In this document: piece after piece, positions 1-6,292 of the stretch
Layout: every line of letters starts with the position of its first letter
How positions within the stretch are numbered: the stretch's first letter is position 1
From: a virus
DNA length: 22,039 bases
Strand: one strand, 5' to 3'
Virus record (IMG/VR): IMGVR_UViG_3300047586_000032
Span: 1-22,039 of that record
Position numbers and translations under genes: made by a program
The notes under the pieces: generated by a model
Seen by the model: the letters and a program-made list of their open reading frames with translations, nothing else
Told to the model about the DNA's origin: nothing
The model's database searches: none

Positions 1-148
1 AGCCACTTATTAGACTTAATAAAAGAGAGAGCCTTAATTAAAAGACTCATTAAGTTTTATTTGTTTTAACGTCTGGCAGTTTAATTAAATCAAAGACTTT
101 TGCTTCCTTGATTCCTGCCTTACTTGAGCATCAAGGGCAAAGTTCTGA

Positions 149-172
149 GGGGGGATCATCGCAATGCCCCCC
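149..172. other. G-run/C-run inverted repeat
   Basis: Six G (149-154) face a run of eight C (167-174) across a 12-base loop, so a 6-bp all-GC stem could form. It is striking within otherwise AT-rich DNA. Function unknown. Confidence 0.35.
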
Positions 173-616
173 CCGTTGACTTTACTTTTTCCTTGAGGTA
201 TCGCCCATCATCGCAGCATCAAGCCACTACTGAGCTTGTCTCAAGTTCATTGTCTACAATAACTAATACAACTCTATACTATATAGGTATATGTATTATA
301 TCTAAGATCAAGCAAGCAAGCAATTAAAGAATAGATCAAGCAAGACAAGCAAGAGTCTATATAACTATCAAGAAAAAGAAATAAGAATCAATTCAAAAAA
401 TTGATGGAATCCGCGAATTAAATCTAACTCCTATCTCCTTTCTTATTTCAGGCAAAGGGGGCTGTCCTGCCCTTCTTTATTAACCCACCTACTCTACCCC
501 CCTACTTTGACCCTTATGTTTAGCCTTGCAAGCAACCTTTAATCTATATATAAGGCTATCTATCAACTATCGAGCCTTAACTTATCAACTAATCATCATC
601 TTATCAGCATCTAACA

Positions 617-715
617 TCTAAGCAATCATCATATAATCATCATCTAATCAACTATCTAACCTCTAAGCAATCATCTATGAGTCTAAGCAATCATCTAACA
701 TCTAAGCAAACAAGC
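617..715 (+). repeat. Direct-repeat cluster, core TCTAAGCAATCATCT
   Basis: The 15-base core TCTAAGCAATCATCT is seen at 617-631 (last base A), 662-676 and 682-696 (both exact), with a degenerate fourth copy from 701 (TCTAAGCAAACAAGC). Starts are 45, 20 and 19 bases apart. The surrounding DNA (570-680) is also full of ATCATC and ATCTAAC motifs. The layout is iteron-like, but a replication or packaging protein site is only a guess. Confidence 0.5.
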
Positions 716-789
716 AAACAGTAGAAGCAAATAAAAGAATATTGCGCCATCATTAAGTTTAGCAATACGCCCATAGGCTCTACTGCCCG

Positions 790-818
790 CCCTCTTTAGA
801 GGGTTCCTAGTGACTAGG
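790..818. other. Tandem palindromes
   Basis: CCCTCT-TT-AGAGGG (790-803) is followed two bases later by CCTAGT-G-ACTAGG (806-818). Both are perfect inverted repeats with tiny centres. They could be operator half-site pairs or small hairpins; no gene starts or ends beside them. Confidence 0.35.
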
Positions 819-964
819 TTATTCAAGGCTCATAAAGAATTACTTCTTTCAAAAATTTGAATGACTCACTGCCCCCCTCTTTCTTTGGAATTATGAGAAA
901 AAAAAATTTTTAAAAGGATGCATCGATAAGCATACCCTCATCGAGTTCTGGCTATTTTTTCTAG

Positions 965-972
965 TATAAAAA
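965..972 (+). promoter_or_regulatory. TATA-like element (TATAAAAA)
   Basis: TATAAAAA after CTAG, in the style of an archaeal TATA box. Initiation would be expected about 25 bases downstream, near 990. No clear gene follows on this strand before the oppositely oriented thioredoxin-like gene, so a short transcript ending near the 1111-1149 hairpin is possible. Weak evidence. Confidence 0.25.
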
Positions 973-1110
973 CCCTTGCATCCAATCTCTTCTCTACGCT
1001 CTTCAATCTCGAATCTAAAGGCAGAATAGAAAGGAAGACAAATTAAAAATAGGCCAATGAGGTGATGCTACAGCAGATGTATGATGCTATAACGCGCTTC
1101 TGTCTTCCTA

Positions 1111-1149
1111 TGGTTTCTCCAAGGAAGGTTTAGTAAGCCAGAGAAACCA
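1111..1149 (-). terminator. Possible hairpin terminator after the thioredoxin-like gene
   Basis: TGGTTTCTC (1111-1119) and GAGAAACCA (1141-1149) are perfect 9-base arms around a 21-base loop. The structure sits just past the stop codon (1156-1158) of the minus-strand gene. No long T-run follows, so termination is inferred from position only. Confidence 0.35.
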
Positions 1150-1155
1150 GTTAAT

Positions 1156-1665
1156 CTACAATAGACTTGCGGAAATAGTTTTCTCAGAAGTTACGCCAAT
1201 AAATCTCGTCGTTTCATTCCCATTCGATAACACGATAGTAGTAGGCGTTGTTGTCACGTTCCACTGCTTTGCTAGACTCTTCCCATTAGGATCACTCGTT
1301 AAGTTGATTGTCATTACGTCGTGTTTTAGGGAAAGATTGGCTATGGCGGGCGCTTGGGCTTGACAGAACGGGCAACCATCTTCCATAAAGAAAAGGAGTG
1401 TATAGTTCTTTTGAGTAGTATTCATTGTGGCATTGGCTACTTCAATAGGGCAGGGCTTTTCTGAGGGTTTAACTGAGGAGGCTAGATCGTTCATTTGAAA
1501 TGCTAGAAAGCTCGCTGAAACTATTAATCCAATGAGAACGACGACCAGCAACCCGATAATGAGGTGCCATTCCCGTCTACTTACTCGAGAAGTCATATGC
1601 TTTGTGAAATTCTCAGCGTTTGCCTTATAGTTTTTCTGAGGGTTTTTTATACAGCGGCGGGGCAT
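1156..1665 (-). CDS. Membrane-anchored thioredoxin-like protein, sequon-rich
   Basis: 169 residues. A basic N-terminal tail (about 1-32) is followed by one hydrophobic segment (about 35-57) and an outer domain. The charge pattern (Arg27, Arg30, Arg31 before the span) predicts N-in, C-out. The outer domain has the redox motif CPFC at 98-101 after hydrophobic strand LLFFM, and a TTTP turn (Pro141) where thioredoxins have the cis-proline, so a thioredoxin fold acting on disulfides outside the cell is likely. Cys72 is a third, non-motif cysteine. Seven N-x-S/T sequons (Asn 78, 82, 87, 110, 121, 136, 150) crowd the outer part, which suggests N-glycosylation. The start at 1665 has GGAG 7 bases upstream; an internal Met24 (1596) lacks a ribosome site. 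It points away from the virion operon, so it may be a host-modifying accessory gene or flanking host DNA. Confidence 0.8.
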   Translation of the reverse strand: MPRRCIKNPQKNYKANAENFTKHMTSRVSRREWHLIIGLLVVVLIGLIVSASFLAFQMNDLASSVKPSEKPCPIEVANATMNTTQKNYTLLFFMEDGCPFCQAQAPAIANLSLKHDVMTINLTSDPNGKSLAKQWNVTTTPTTIVLSNGNETTRFIGVTSEKTISASLL

Positions 1666-1678
1666 AAGGGAACTCCGA

Positions 1679-1687
1679 CTTATAAAG
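1679..1687. promoter_or_regulatory. Shared divergent TATA-like box
   Basis: The nine bases read CTTATAAAG on the plus strand and CTTTATAAG on the minus strand, so one spot offers a TATA box in both directions. On plus, initiation about 25 bases on (near 1710) would leave a roughly 50-base leader containing the 1741-1756 palindrome before the small terminase. On minus, initiation would fall close to the start codon at 1665, leaving little or no leader. Promoter role inferred, assuming an archaeal host. Confidence 0.4.
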
Positions 1688-1740
1688 GATTAACACAAAA
1701 CACGAATCCTCGAGGGACAAATTCTACATTGAGGATAATC

Positions 1741-1762
1741 GTTTCCTGCAGGAAACAACAAA
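1741..1762 (+). promoter_or_regulatory. Inverted-repeat element, copy 1, abutting the small terminase start
   Basis: GTTTCCTGCAGGAAAC (1741-1756) is a perfect 16-base palindrome followed by AACAAA up to the start codon at 1763. As RNA it can fold as a 6-bp stem with a UGCA loop that includes AGGA, the only ribosome-site-like motif for this gene. A 22-base stretch recurs with one mismatch at 19678-19699 before the tail tube gene. Confidence 0.6.
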
Positions 1763-2329
1763 ATGCCGGATAAAGAAACTTTTGGGGATATACTCAGGAA
1801 AACCCAGACCGTTAAGGCTCCTTCTAAACCTAAAGAAGAGCCGTCTAAAGAACTAAACGAGTTTCCCTGGGACCGTTTGGCTGATGAATCCACAAAGGCT
1901 TACGAGTTATTCTGTTTTTATCGTGATTACGGGCCGACGCGAACGTACACGGCGGTCCAGCGCAAATACTCTGGCGTAGAGTTTGACTTGACGCCTACGA
2001 CACTGCGAACGTATGGGAAGAAGTTCAACTGGCCGATGAGGGCGCAGGCGTATGACGATCACATAATGGCGCAGGAGCAGTCGCAAAATGAGAAACTAAT
2101 ACTAAAATTCAAAAAGAAACGCGCTAAGCAGGCGCAGAAGATGATGGACAAATATTTTGAGCTAATGGAAACAGAGGATTCAGAACTTTTAACGTCAAAA
2201 GAAAAGCGTGAACGGTTTAAATTAGGATTTGATCTATTTAATGAGATTTTCCAGCTTGATAAAGATAAGAAAGTCGAGCACTCTGGAAGCGTTACAATCG
2301 TGTTCGGAGACGAGGTAAAAGACGTTTAG
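1763..2329 (+). CDS. Terminase small subunit
   Basis: 188 residues. It should bind viral DNA and hand it to the large subunit to begin packaging. Residues about 40-70 (ESTKAYELFCFYRDYGPTRT) followed by a TLRTYGKKFNWPMRAQAYDDH stretch (about 80-102) match the family pattern in which stretches about a worker helix-turn-helix precede a conserved W..RA..YD motif. Residues 110-150 are strongly basic and helical, as in the oligomerisation part, and the tail is acidic and beta-like. The first 35 residues are charged and rich in Pro/Lys/Glu. The ATG is preceded only by AGGA inside a palindrome. First gene of the rightward virion module, 896 bases before the large subunit. Identified from motif style and position. 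Confidence 0.8.
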   Translation: MPDKETFGDILRKTQTVKAPSKPKEEPSKELNEFPWDRLADESTKAYELFCFYRDYGPTRTYTAVQRKYSGVEFDLTPTTLRTYGKKFNWPMRAQAYDDHIMAQEQSQNEKLILKFKKKRAKQAQKMMDKYFELMETEDSELLTSKEKRERFKLGFDLFNEIFQLDKDKKVEHSGSVTIVFGDEVKDV

Positions 2330-2338
2330 GAGAGCATT

Positions 2339-2419
2339 ATGGACGCAATGGACGTAGTGTGGGTTCTAATCGTAATTGTAATCCTGGTAGTGATTTTGCG
2401 AGCGATCGGGATTCTGTAG
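2339..2419 (+). CDS. 26-residue single-span membrane peptide
   Basis: Starts MDAMDVVW and then runs through an almost unbroken Val/Ile/Leu stretch (about residues 7-20), ending in Arg-Ala-Ile-Gly-Ile-Leu. A ribosome site (AGGAG at 2329-2333) lies 5 bases ahead and the next gene begins 9 bases after the stop. Too short for a family assignment. It could be a small membrane peptide such as a holin-like or membrane-signalling peptide, but nothing shows that directly. Confidence 0.55.
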   Translation: MDAMDVVWVLIVIVILVVILRAIGIL

Positions 2420-2428
2420 GAGCAAAGG

Positions 2429-2566
2429 ATGTCTAACGGTGAAACCGTAGAGAACGTCCGGAAAGGCACGAAAGAGCGACAGGACGCCTGGAAGGACAAA
2501 GTAGACAAGACGCACGAACAGAAGAAGAAGGGCGAGGTTCAGGAAGAATACGCCCAGGAGCGCTAG
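2429..2566 (+). CDS. Small highly charged hypothetical protein
   Basis: 45 residues, about half of them Lys, Glu, Asp or Arg, with no hydrophobic core; it looks helical or disordered. AGGAG (2418-2422) sits 6 bases before the ATG, and its stop codon touches the start of the next small gene (TAG-ATG). It lies between two tiny membrane peptides, so a cytosolic partner of them is possible. Function not recognised. Confidence 0.6.
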   Translation: MSNGETVENVRKGTKERQDAWKDKVDKTHEQKKKGEVQEEYAQER

Positions 2567-2644
2567 ATGCAAGTAACCTATCTTGAAGTTGTGGCGACGA
2601 TCATCCTGATTGTCGAGATACTAATCTGGTTAGGAATCAGATGA
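2567..2644 (+). CDS. 25-residue single-span membrane peptide
   Basis: Short polar start (MQVTYLE) followed by a hydrophobic span about residues 8-22 and a C-terminal GIR. AGGAG (2556-2560) is 6 bases ahead. The start follows the preceding stop with no gap, and the stop overlaps the next start (ATGA at 2641-2644), so translation looks coupled. It resembles the 26-residue peptide at 2339 in size and layout. Function not recognised. Confidence 0.55.
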   Translation: MQVTYLEVVATIILIVEILIWLGIR

Positions 2645-2817
2645 AGGTGCCGGCGCGGATTGAGACGTTAATCCAGCCAAAAGAGATGACGATGGCCGAG
2701 GATATCGCTCGTCGTTACCTTGATGATATGAAAAACCGGCTTCGGGCGGAGGAAGGAATCACTCTGCGAGTTTATTACGAGGCTGATTATGCCAATAAAG
2801 AAAAAGGGGAAGAGTAA
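2641..2817 (+). CDS. Small hypothetical protein, 58 residues
   Basis: Begins MKVPARIETLIQPKEMT and continues as an amphipathic helix-like segment (about 17-40) followed by a short strand (ITLRVYYEADY) and a charged end. AGGA (2632-2635) precedes the ATG by 5 bases; the start overlaps the upstream stop by 4 bases and the next gene starts inside its 3' end. Family not recognised; a small DNA-binding or assembly factor would fit the position but is a guess. Confidence 0.55.
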   Translation: MKVPARIETLIQPKEMTMAEDIARRYLDDMKNRLRAEEGITLRVYYEADYANKEKGEE

Positions 2818-2950
2818 GGGACTCAAGAAGAAAGGCGCGAAAGGGTCGTATGTTTTGACGAGTCCTAAGAGTGGAAAGGTTCTAGCGCAAGGATCGAAGA
2901 AGGCTGTGACAAAAAGAGCCGGACAGATTGCATACTTCAGAAAACATTAG
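2789..2950 (+). CDS. Small strongly basic protein, 53 residues
   Basis: About one third Lys/Arg, with a KKKGKSKGLKKKGAKG start and a GQIAYFRKH end; almost no acidic residues. The gene begins 29 bases before the end of the previous one in another frame, with GAGG (2779-2782) 6 bases ahead of the ATG. High basic charge suggests nucleic-acid binding, perhaps with the neighbouring terminase or packaged DNA. No family recognised. Confidence 0.6.
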   Translation: MPIKKKGKSKGLKKKGAKGSYVLTSPKSGKVLAQGSKKAVTKRAGQIAYFRKH

Positions 2951-2957
2951 GTGAAAA

Positions 2958-3215
2958 GTGCCAGAAAATGAACAAAAGCAGCAGCGGGTTCCGTTGGAAA
3001 AGAACGCCGGATGTTTTTGTTCCGATGAAGAAAATAGGCTCATATTAAGCGTTTCTAAAAGCGATTTTGAGAAAATTAAGGAGAAAATAAGCCAAAATTG
3101 GACAAAACGACGAAATTTTGGCATAGTTAGGGTCACAATCATGCAATCGGAGGCCAAATTAAGCCCCGTTGAACAACTTACAGGGACGATATTGCTCCGA
3201 TTGGAACCGGATTAA
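2958..3215 (+). CDS. Hypothetical protein, 85 residues
   Basis: GTG start with AGGTGA at 2949-2954, overlapping the stop of the basic protein. The protein has a charged N-terminus, a CFC pair (about 19-21), a helix-like region (SKSDFEKIKEKISQNWTKRR) and strands IVRVTIMQ and TILLRLEP. The pattern suggests a small alpha-beta fold. It is the last small gene before the large terminase, 10 bases on. Function not recognised. Confidence 0.6.
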   Translation: MPENEQKQQRVPLEKNAGCFCSDEENRLILSVSKSDFEKIKEKISQNWTKRRNFGIVRVTIMQSEAKLSPVEQLTGTILLRLEPD

Positions 3216-3225
3216 ATAGATCAAT

Positions 3226-4719
3226 ATGGCTTCAGCCAAGAGTCGGAAGATAAAATCGCCCTGGAAGCGAGATGAGCGGGTAATAGGAGATGACGATCAC
3301 ATTGAACTCGACCTGGGCGACGGTCCGACCCTCCGCACAGACTTTCAACCGCTTTCGAGAGATGTGGAAGCGTTGAAGATGGGCGCGGAGCCTCCTGAGT
3401 ACGGCCCAATGGTTATGGGCCGTGAAATCCACCCCCGACACTTCCCCCAGGCAAGTTTTGTGCCTGCCTTCACCGCGAAGGAGCGGTATCTTGTTTTGCA
3501 CGGCGGAGCCGGTGCTGGTAAGTCTATAGCAGCGGCCCAGAAAGTGATAATGAAAAGTCTGAAATATCCCAATTCTATGACCGTCGTGATGCGTGCGTGG
3601 TCGCCTCGACTCCGGGTTACTGCGTTCCGTATGCTCAAGGAAATCTTAAATGAAAACATGATTCCCTACCACGTCAACAACACCACGATGAAGATCGACT
3701 TCCCGAACGGGAGCACGATTCATGGGATGGCGATTGTTGATTCACAGGGCGGCGAGATTGCAGCCTCAATCAAGTCACTGACTGATATCAGCGGGATGTG
3801 GATTGAGGAGCCAACAGAGCTTTCATTAGAGGAGTTTGAGATGATCCGGATGCGACTCAGAGGTAGAGAGCTTCCGGAGGGACAGTCGCGACAATTAATC
3901 CTGACATTCAACCCGATTGACCGAAACCACTGGCTGCACGAGATGTTCTTTAACGAGATGGATGACCCGATGGAAGATGAGGACACGCGGATTTTCCACT
4001 ACACCTTTGAGGATAACGAGTTTATTGATGCGGCATACAAGAAGATGCTCCTCGGAATCAAGGATCAGAACCGCTATAACGTTTACACGCTTGGCAAGTG
4101 GGGCGAACTGGGTGCGATGGTCTACGATCGGTGGAAGCAGTGGGACTTTAACTCACAGGAGATGAACTTTGACACAATTATTGGAGGAGCTGACTTCGGG
4201 TTTTCTCACCCGTCTGCCTTTTGTGTACTGGGAATTGACGAGTCGAAACACGAAATATACGTCATTGATGAGGTGTACCAGCACGCGGCTCTCAACAGAG
4301 ACTTCATCGACTCAATCAAATCTAAACTCAAGCAAAACGGAATTGAGACTACTATCCCCATCTACTGCGACGCCTCAGAGCCAGCCTCAATACAAGAGAT
4401 GCGGCAGCATGGGCTGAACACGATAGCGGGACAGAAGAACATCCTTGACGGCATATCCTCGGTTCGACAGTACTGCGTTCGTGTGCATCCTCGTTGTGAC
4501 AGTTTCCTTAGCGAAATCAGTGGCTATACGCGCCAGAAAGACCAGCAAGGCCGCGTTTTAGAAATGCCGAACAAAAAGGCAGGATTCGATGATCTTATGG
4601 ACGCTATGCGCTATGCGGTTTACACCTACTCATTATCACAAAAACTCTACACGACCGTCATTCCGTCGATCCGGCGCGGCAGAGGGAGATACGATTTTAT
4701 TGAAATGGCAGGAGAGTAA
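3226..4719 (+). CDS. terL: Terminase large subunit (PBSX type)
   Basis: 497 residues. This motor pumps DNA into the prohead and cuts it. ATPase domain: Walker A GGAGAGKS (93-100), Walker B MWIEE (191-195) and coupling motif TFNP (227-230). Nuclease domain of RNase H fold: Asp323 in GADFGF, Asp382 in YCDASEP, and Asp456/457 and Asp459 in GFDDLMDAMRYA. All key parts are present and the length is normal, apart from a roughly 60-residue leader before the ATPase core. The ribosome site is weak (only GGA 14 bases ahead). Its stop overlaps the portal start by one base (TAATG), the usual order. The TTFNP-like region and overall motif spacing match the PBSX-type terminases. Confidence 0.95.
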   Translation: MASAKSRKIKSPWKRDERVIGDDDHIELDLGDGPTLRTDFQPLSRDVEALKMGAEPPEYGPMVMGREIHPRHFPQASFVPAFTAKERYLVLHGGAGAGKSIAAAQKVIMKSLKYPNSMTVVMRAWSPRLRVTAFRMLKEILNENMIPYHVNNTTMKIDFPNGSTIHGMAIVDSQGGEIAASIKSLTDISGMWIEEPTELSLEEFEMIRMRLRGRELPEGQSRQLILTFNPIDRNHWLHEMFFNEMDDPMEDEDTRIFHYTFEDNEFIDAAYKKMLLGIKDQNRYNVYTLGKWGELGAMVYDRWKQWDFNSQEMNFDTIIGGADFGFSHPSAFCVLGIDESKHEIYVIDEVYQHAALNRDFIDSIKSKLKQNGIETTIPIYCDASEPASIQEMRQHGLNTIAGQKNILDGISSVRQYCVRVHPRCDSFLSEISGYTRQKDQQGRVLEMPNKKAGFDDLMDAMRYAVYTYSLSQKLYTTVIPSIRRGRGRYDFIEMAGE

Positions 4720-6275
4720 TGATGGCTCCGAATAAGAGGAGAAGAAAGCCAGGGGCCGGAAGGCCACGATCGGAATTTGGCGAGATAGGCAAGCCTGGAC
4801 TAAGGGAATTTGGCGGCTATATCAGAGAAGAGTGGCTGCCTGCACTAACAGGCCGTCAGGGCGTCCGTGCGCTCAAGACCATGATCGGCACGGATGCAAC
4901 GGTAGCCGCAATCGGCACCGCTACAAAGATGGCCGTGCTGCAGGTGAACTTCTTTATGCAGCCAGGGGGCAAAAGCGCCAACGATCAGAAGGCGTCTGAT
5001 TTTATCGAGCATTGCATCTTCGATTGGCTTGACACATCATGGCAGCAGAAACTCCATGAGATCCTGACCTGTGGTGACTTTGGCTGGTCTTTATTTGAAA
5101 AGGTCATGGAACGCCGAGATGACGGCACAATAAGCTGGGCGAAGTGGGGATTCAGGCCACATGAAACCCTATTGAGGTGGGAACCTGACCCGAACACCGC
5201 CGAGATCATCGGCTTCAACCAGCAGATTTATTATCCCGCTTCAGAGGTTCTGTTGATCCCGCTGGAGAAATGTATTCATTTCACCCTTAACGCGACCAAA
5301 GGCAACCCAGAAGGCACCAGTTGGTATAGAGGAGCCTATATGGCCTGGTATGCCAAGCATAAGCTTGAGCTCATTGAGATGATCGGCATTGAGCGGAACA
5401 TGGCCGGTCTACCCGATATCAAGATCCCTGCCGAGAACTTCCTGCCTAAGAACAAGAAGGTTCTGAAAGTCTATCAGGACATGGCAGATAACGTTCACCG
5501 AAACGAGGATGCGACGTTCGTTACACCATCGGACGTGTGGCCAGGGACAAGCATCCCCATGTTTCAGATTGGATTGGTAGGCGGCCAACAACTGACCACC
5601 AGGGGGACGGGGCTGCCTACCATTCAACCTATAGCACGATATCAGGCGGAGATTGCGCGATGTCTCCTTGCCGACTTCATGTTGCTTCCACAGGGCGGAC
5701 CAGGCTCATACGCCCTGTCGAGCAACAAATCAAGCTTCTTTGTAATGTTTATCGAATCTATCTGCGATCTGATCTGTGACACGATCAACAAGCAGGCGAT
5801 CCCTGAGCTCGTTGAGCTCAATCAGTTCGGTGATCTCACCGATATGCCAAAACTTGTGCATGGGAACGTCTCGAAGACTGACGTAGGCGTGCTAGGCAAG
5901 CTCCTCGCAAACCTCTACAAGGCCGGAGCGGACTCGATCTTCCCGAACGATGATCTGCTTAACGCGGTTATGGAAGAGGCGGGGCTGCCGGATGTGGACA
6001 CATCACAGAATGAGCTCGAGGTAGAGAAAGAAAAGAAGGCTATGGCCGCAGCGACGGCAGTTACACCAGAACAGGCTGAATGGGTAGAAACAGGCCCAGA
6101 CGGAAAACCAGTACCAGTTCCGGCAAACATTAAGCGAGCGGCGCCTGCTGCTTCAGCGATGAAAGCACAGCCGCCTCAGAACGTGGCGCAGACGAAAGAG
6201 ACACAGGCACAGCAGAAAAAGCGAGCAAAGAAACCGACTCGCGCACAGGATCGCAGAAATTTAGGTAATATGTAA
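4719..6275 (+). CDS. Portal protein (DUF935 / Mu gp29-like)
   Basis: 518 residues. It would form the dodecameric ring through which DNA enters and to which the neck attaches. Recognised by the family's wording across 30-330: GTDATVAAIGTATKMAVLQV, CGDFGWSLFEKV, a RPHETLLRW strand and the WYRGAYMAWYAKHKLELIEM stretch, followed by GLPTIQPIARYQAEIARCLLADFM. The C-terminal 90 residues are charged, Ala/Pro/Gln-rich and probably disordered. GGAG lies just before the overlapping TAATG start; a second in-frame ATG follows directly. Stands between the large terminase and the protease as expected. Confidence 0.9.
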   Translation: MMAPNKRRRKPGAGRPRSEFGEIGKPGLREFGGYIREEWLPALTGRQGVRALKTMIGTDATVAAIGTATKMAVLQVNFFMQPGGKSANDQKASDFIEHCIFDWLDTSWQQKLHEILTCGDFGWSLFEKVMERRDDGTISWAKWGFRPHETLLRWEPDPNTAEIIGFNQQIYYPASEVLLIPLEKCIHFTLNATKGNPEGTSWYRGAYMAWYAKHKLELIEMIGIERNMAGLPDIKIPAENFLPKNKKVLKVYQDMADNVHRNEDATFVTPSDVWPGTSIPMFQIGLVGGQQLTTRGTGLPTIQPIARYQAEIARCLLADFMLLPQGGPGSYALSSNKSSFFVMFIESICDLICDTINKQAIPELVELNQFGDLTDMPKLVHGNVSKTDVGVLGKLLANLYKAGADSIFPNDDLLNAVMEEAGLPDVDTSQNELEVEKEKKAMAAATAVTPEQAEWVETGPDGKPVPVPANIKRAAPAASAMKAQPPQNVAQTKETQAQQKKRAKKPTRAQDRRNLGNM

Positions 6276-6280
6276 GCCCA

Positions 6281-6286
6281 GAGGTG
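6281..6286 (+). promoter_or_regulatory. Ribosome site that places the protease start at 6293
   Basis: GAGGTG ends 6 bases before ATG 6293. An upstream in-frame GTG at 6284 lies inside this motif, so the ATG is the better start. Confidence 0.7.
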
Positions 6287-6292
6287 GGTCAC

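Larger units (their letters stand above)
1..1155. other. AT-rich region without a convincing gene (possible origin, packaging or control region)
   Basis: About 1.15 kb with no reading frame that looks like a gene. It is very rich in A and T, with scattered C- and G-runs, the simple motif AAGCAAGCAAG near 306-350, a cluster of direct repeats (617-715), several palindromes (388-404, 790-803, 806-818) and TATA-like stretches (near 544-556 and 965-972). It lies upstream of the small terminase gene, where viruses often carry a packaging site, and repeated motifs of this kind also occur at origins. The sequence does not tell these roles apart. Base composition is clearly different from the coding part of the window. 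Confidence 0.6.

Noticed and set aside
124-327. TTG-start ORF of 67 codons
   Set aside because: Weak start, no ribosome site, low-complexity AT-rich end, and it covers a G-run/C-run hairpin; no coding character.
617-715. CRISPR array
   Set aside because: Repeats are 15 bases with very uneven, short gaps and no unique spacers of constant length.
1065-1133. 22-codon ORF after a TATA-like element
   Set aside because: GAGGTG directly touches the ATG with no spacing, and there is no distinctive protein feature.
2968-3048. 26-codon ORF in another frame within the gene at 2958
   Set aside because: No ribosome site at a usable distance; the GTG-start 85-residue frame is better supported.
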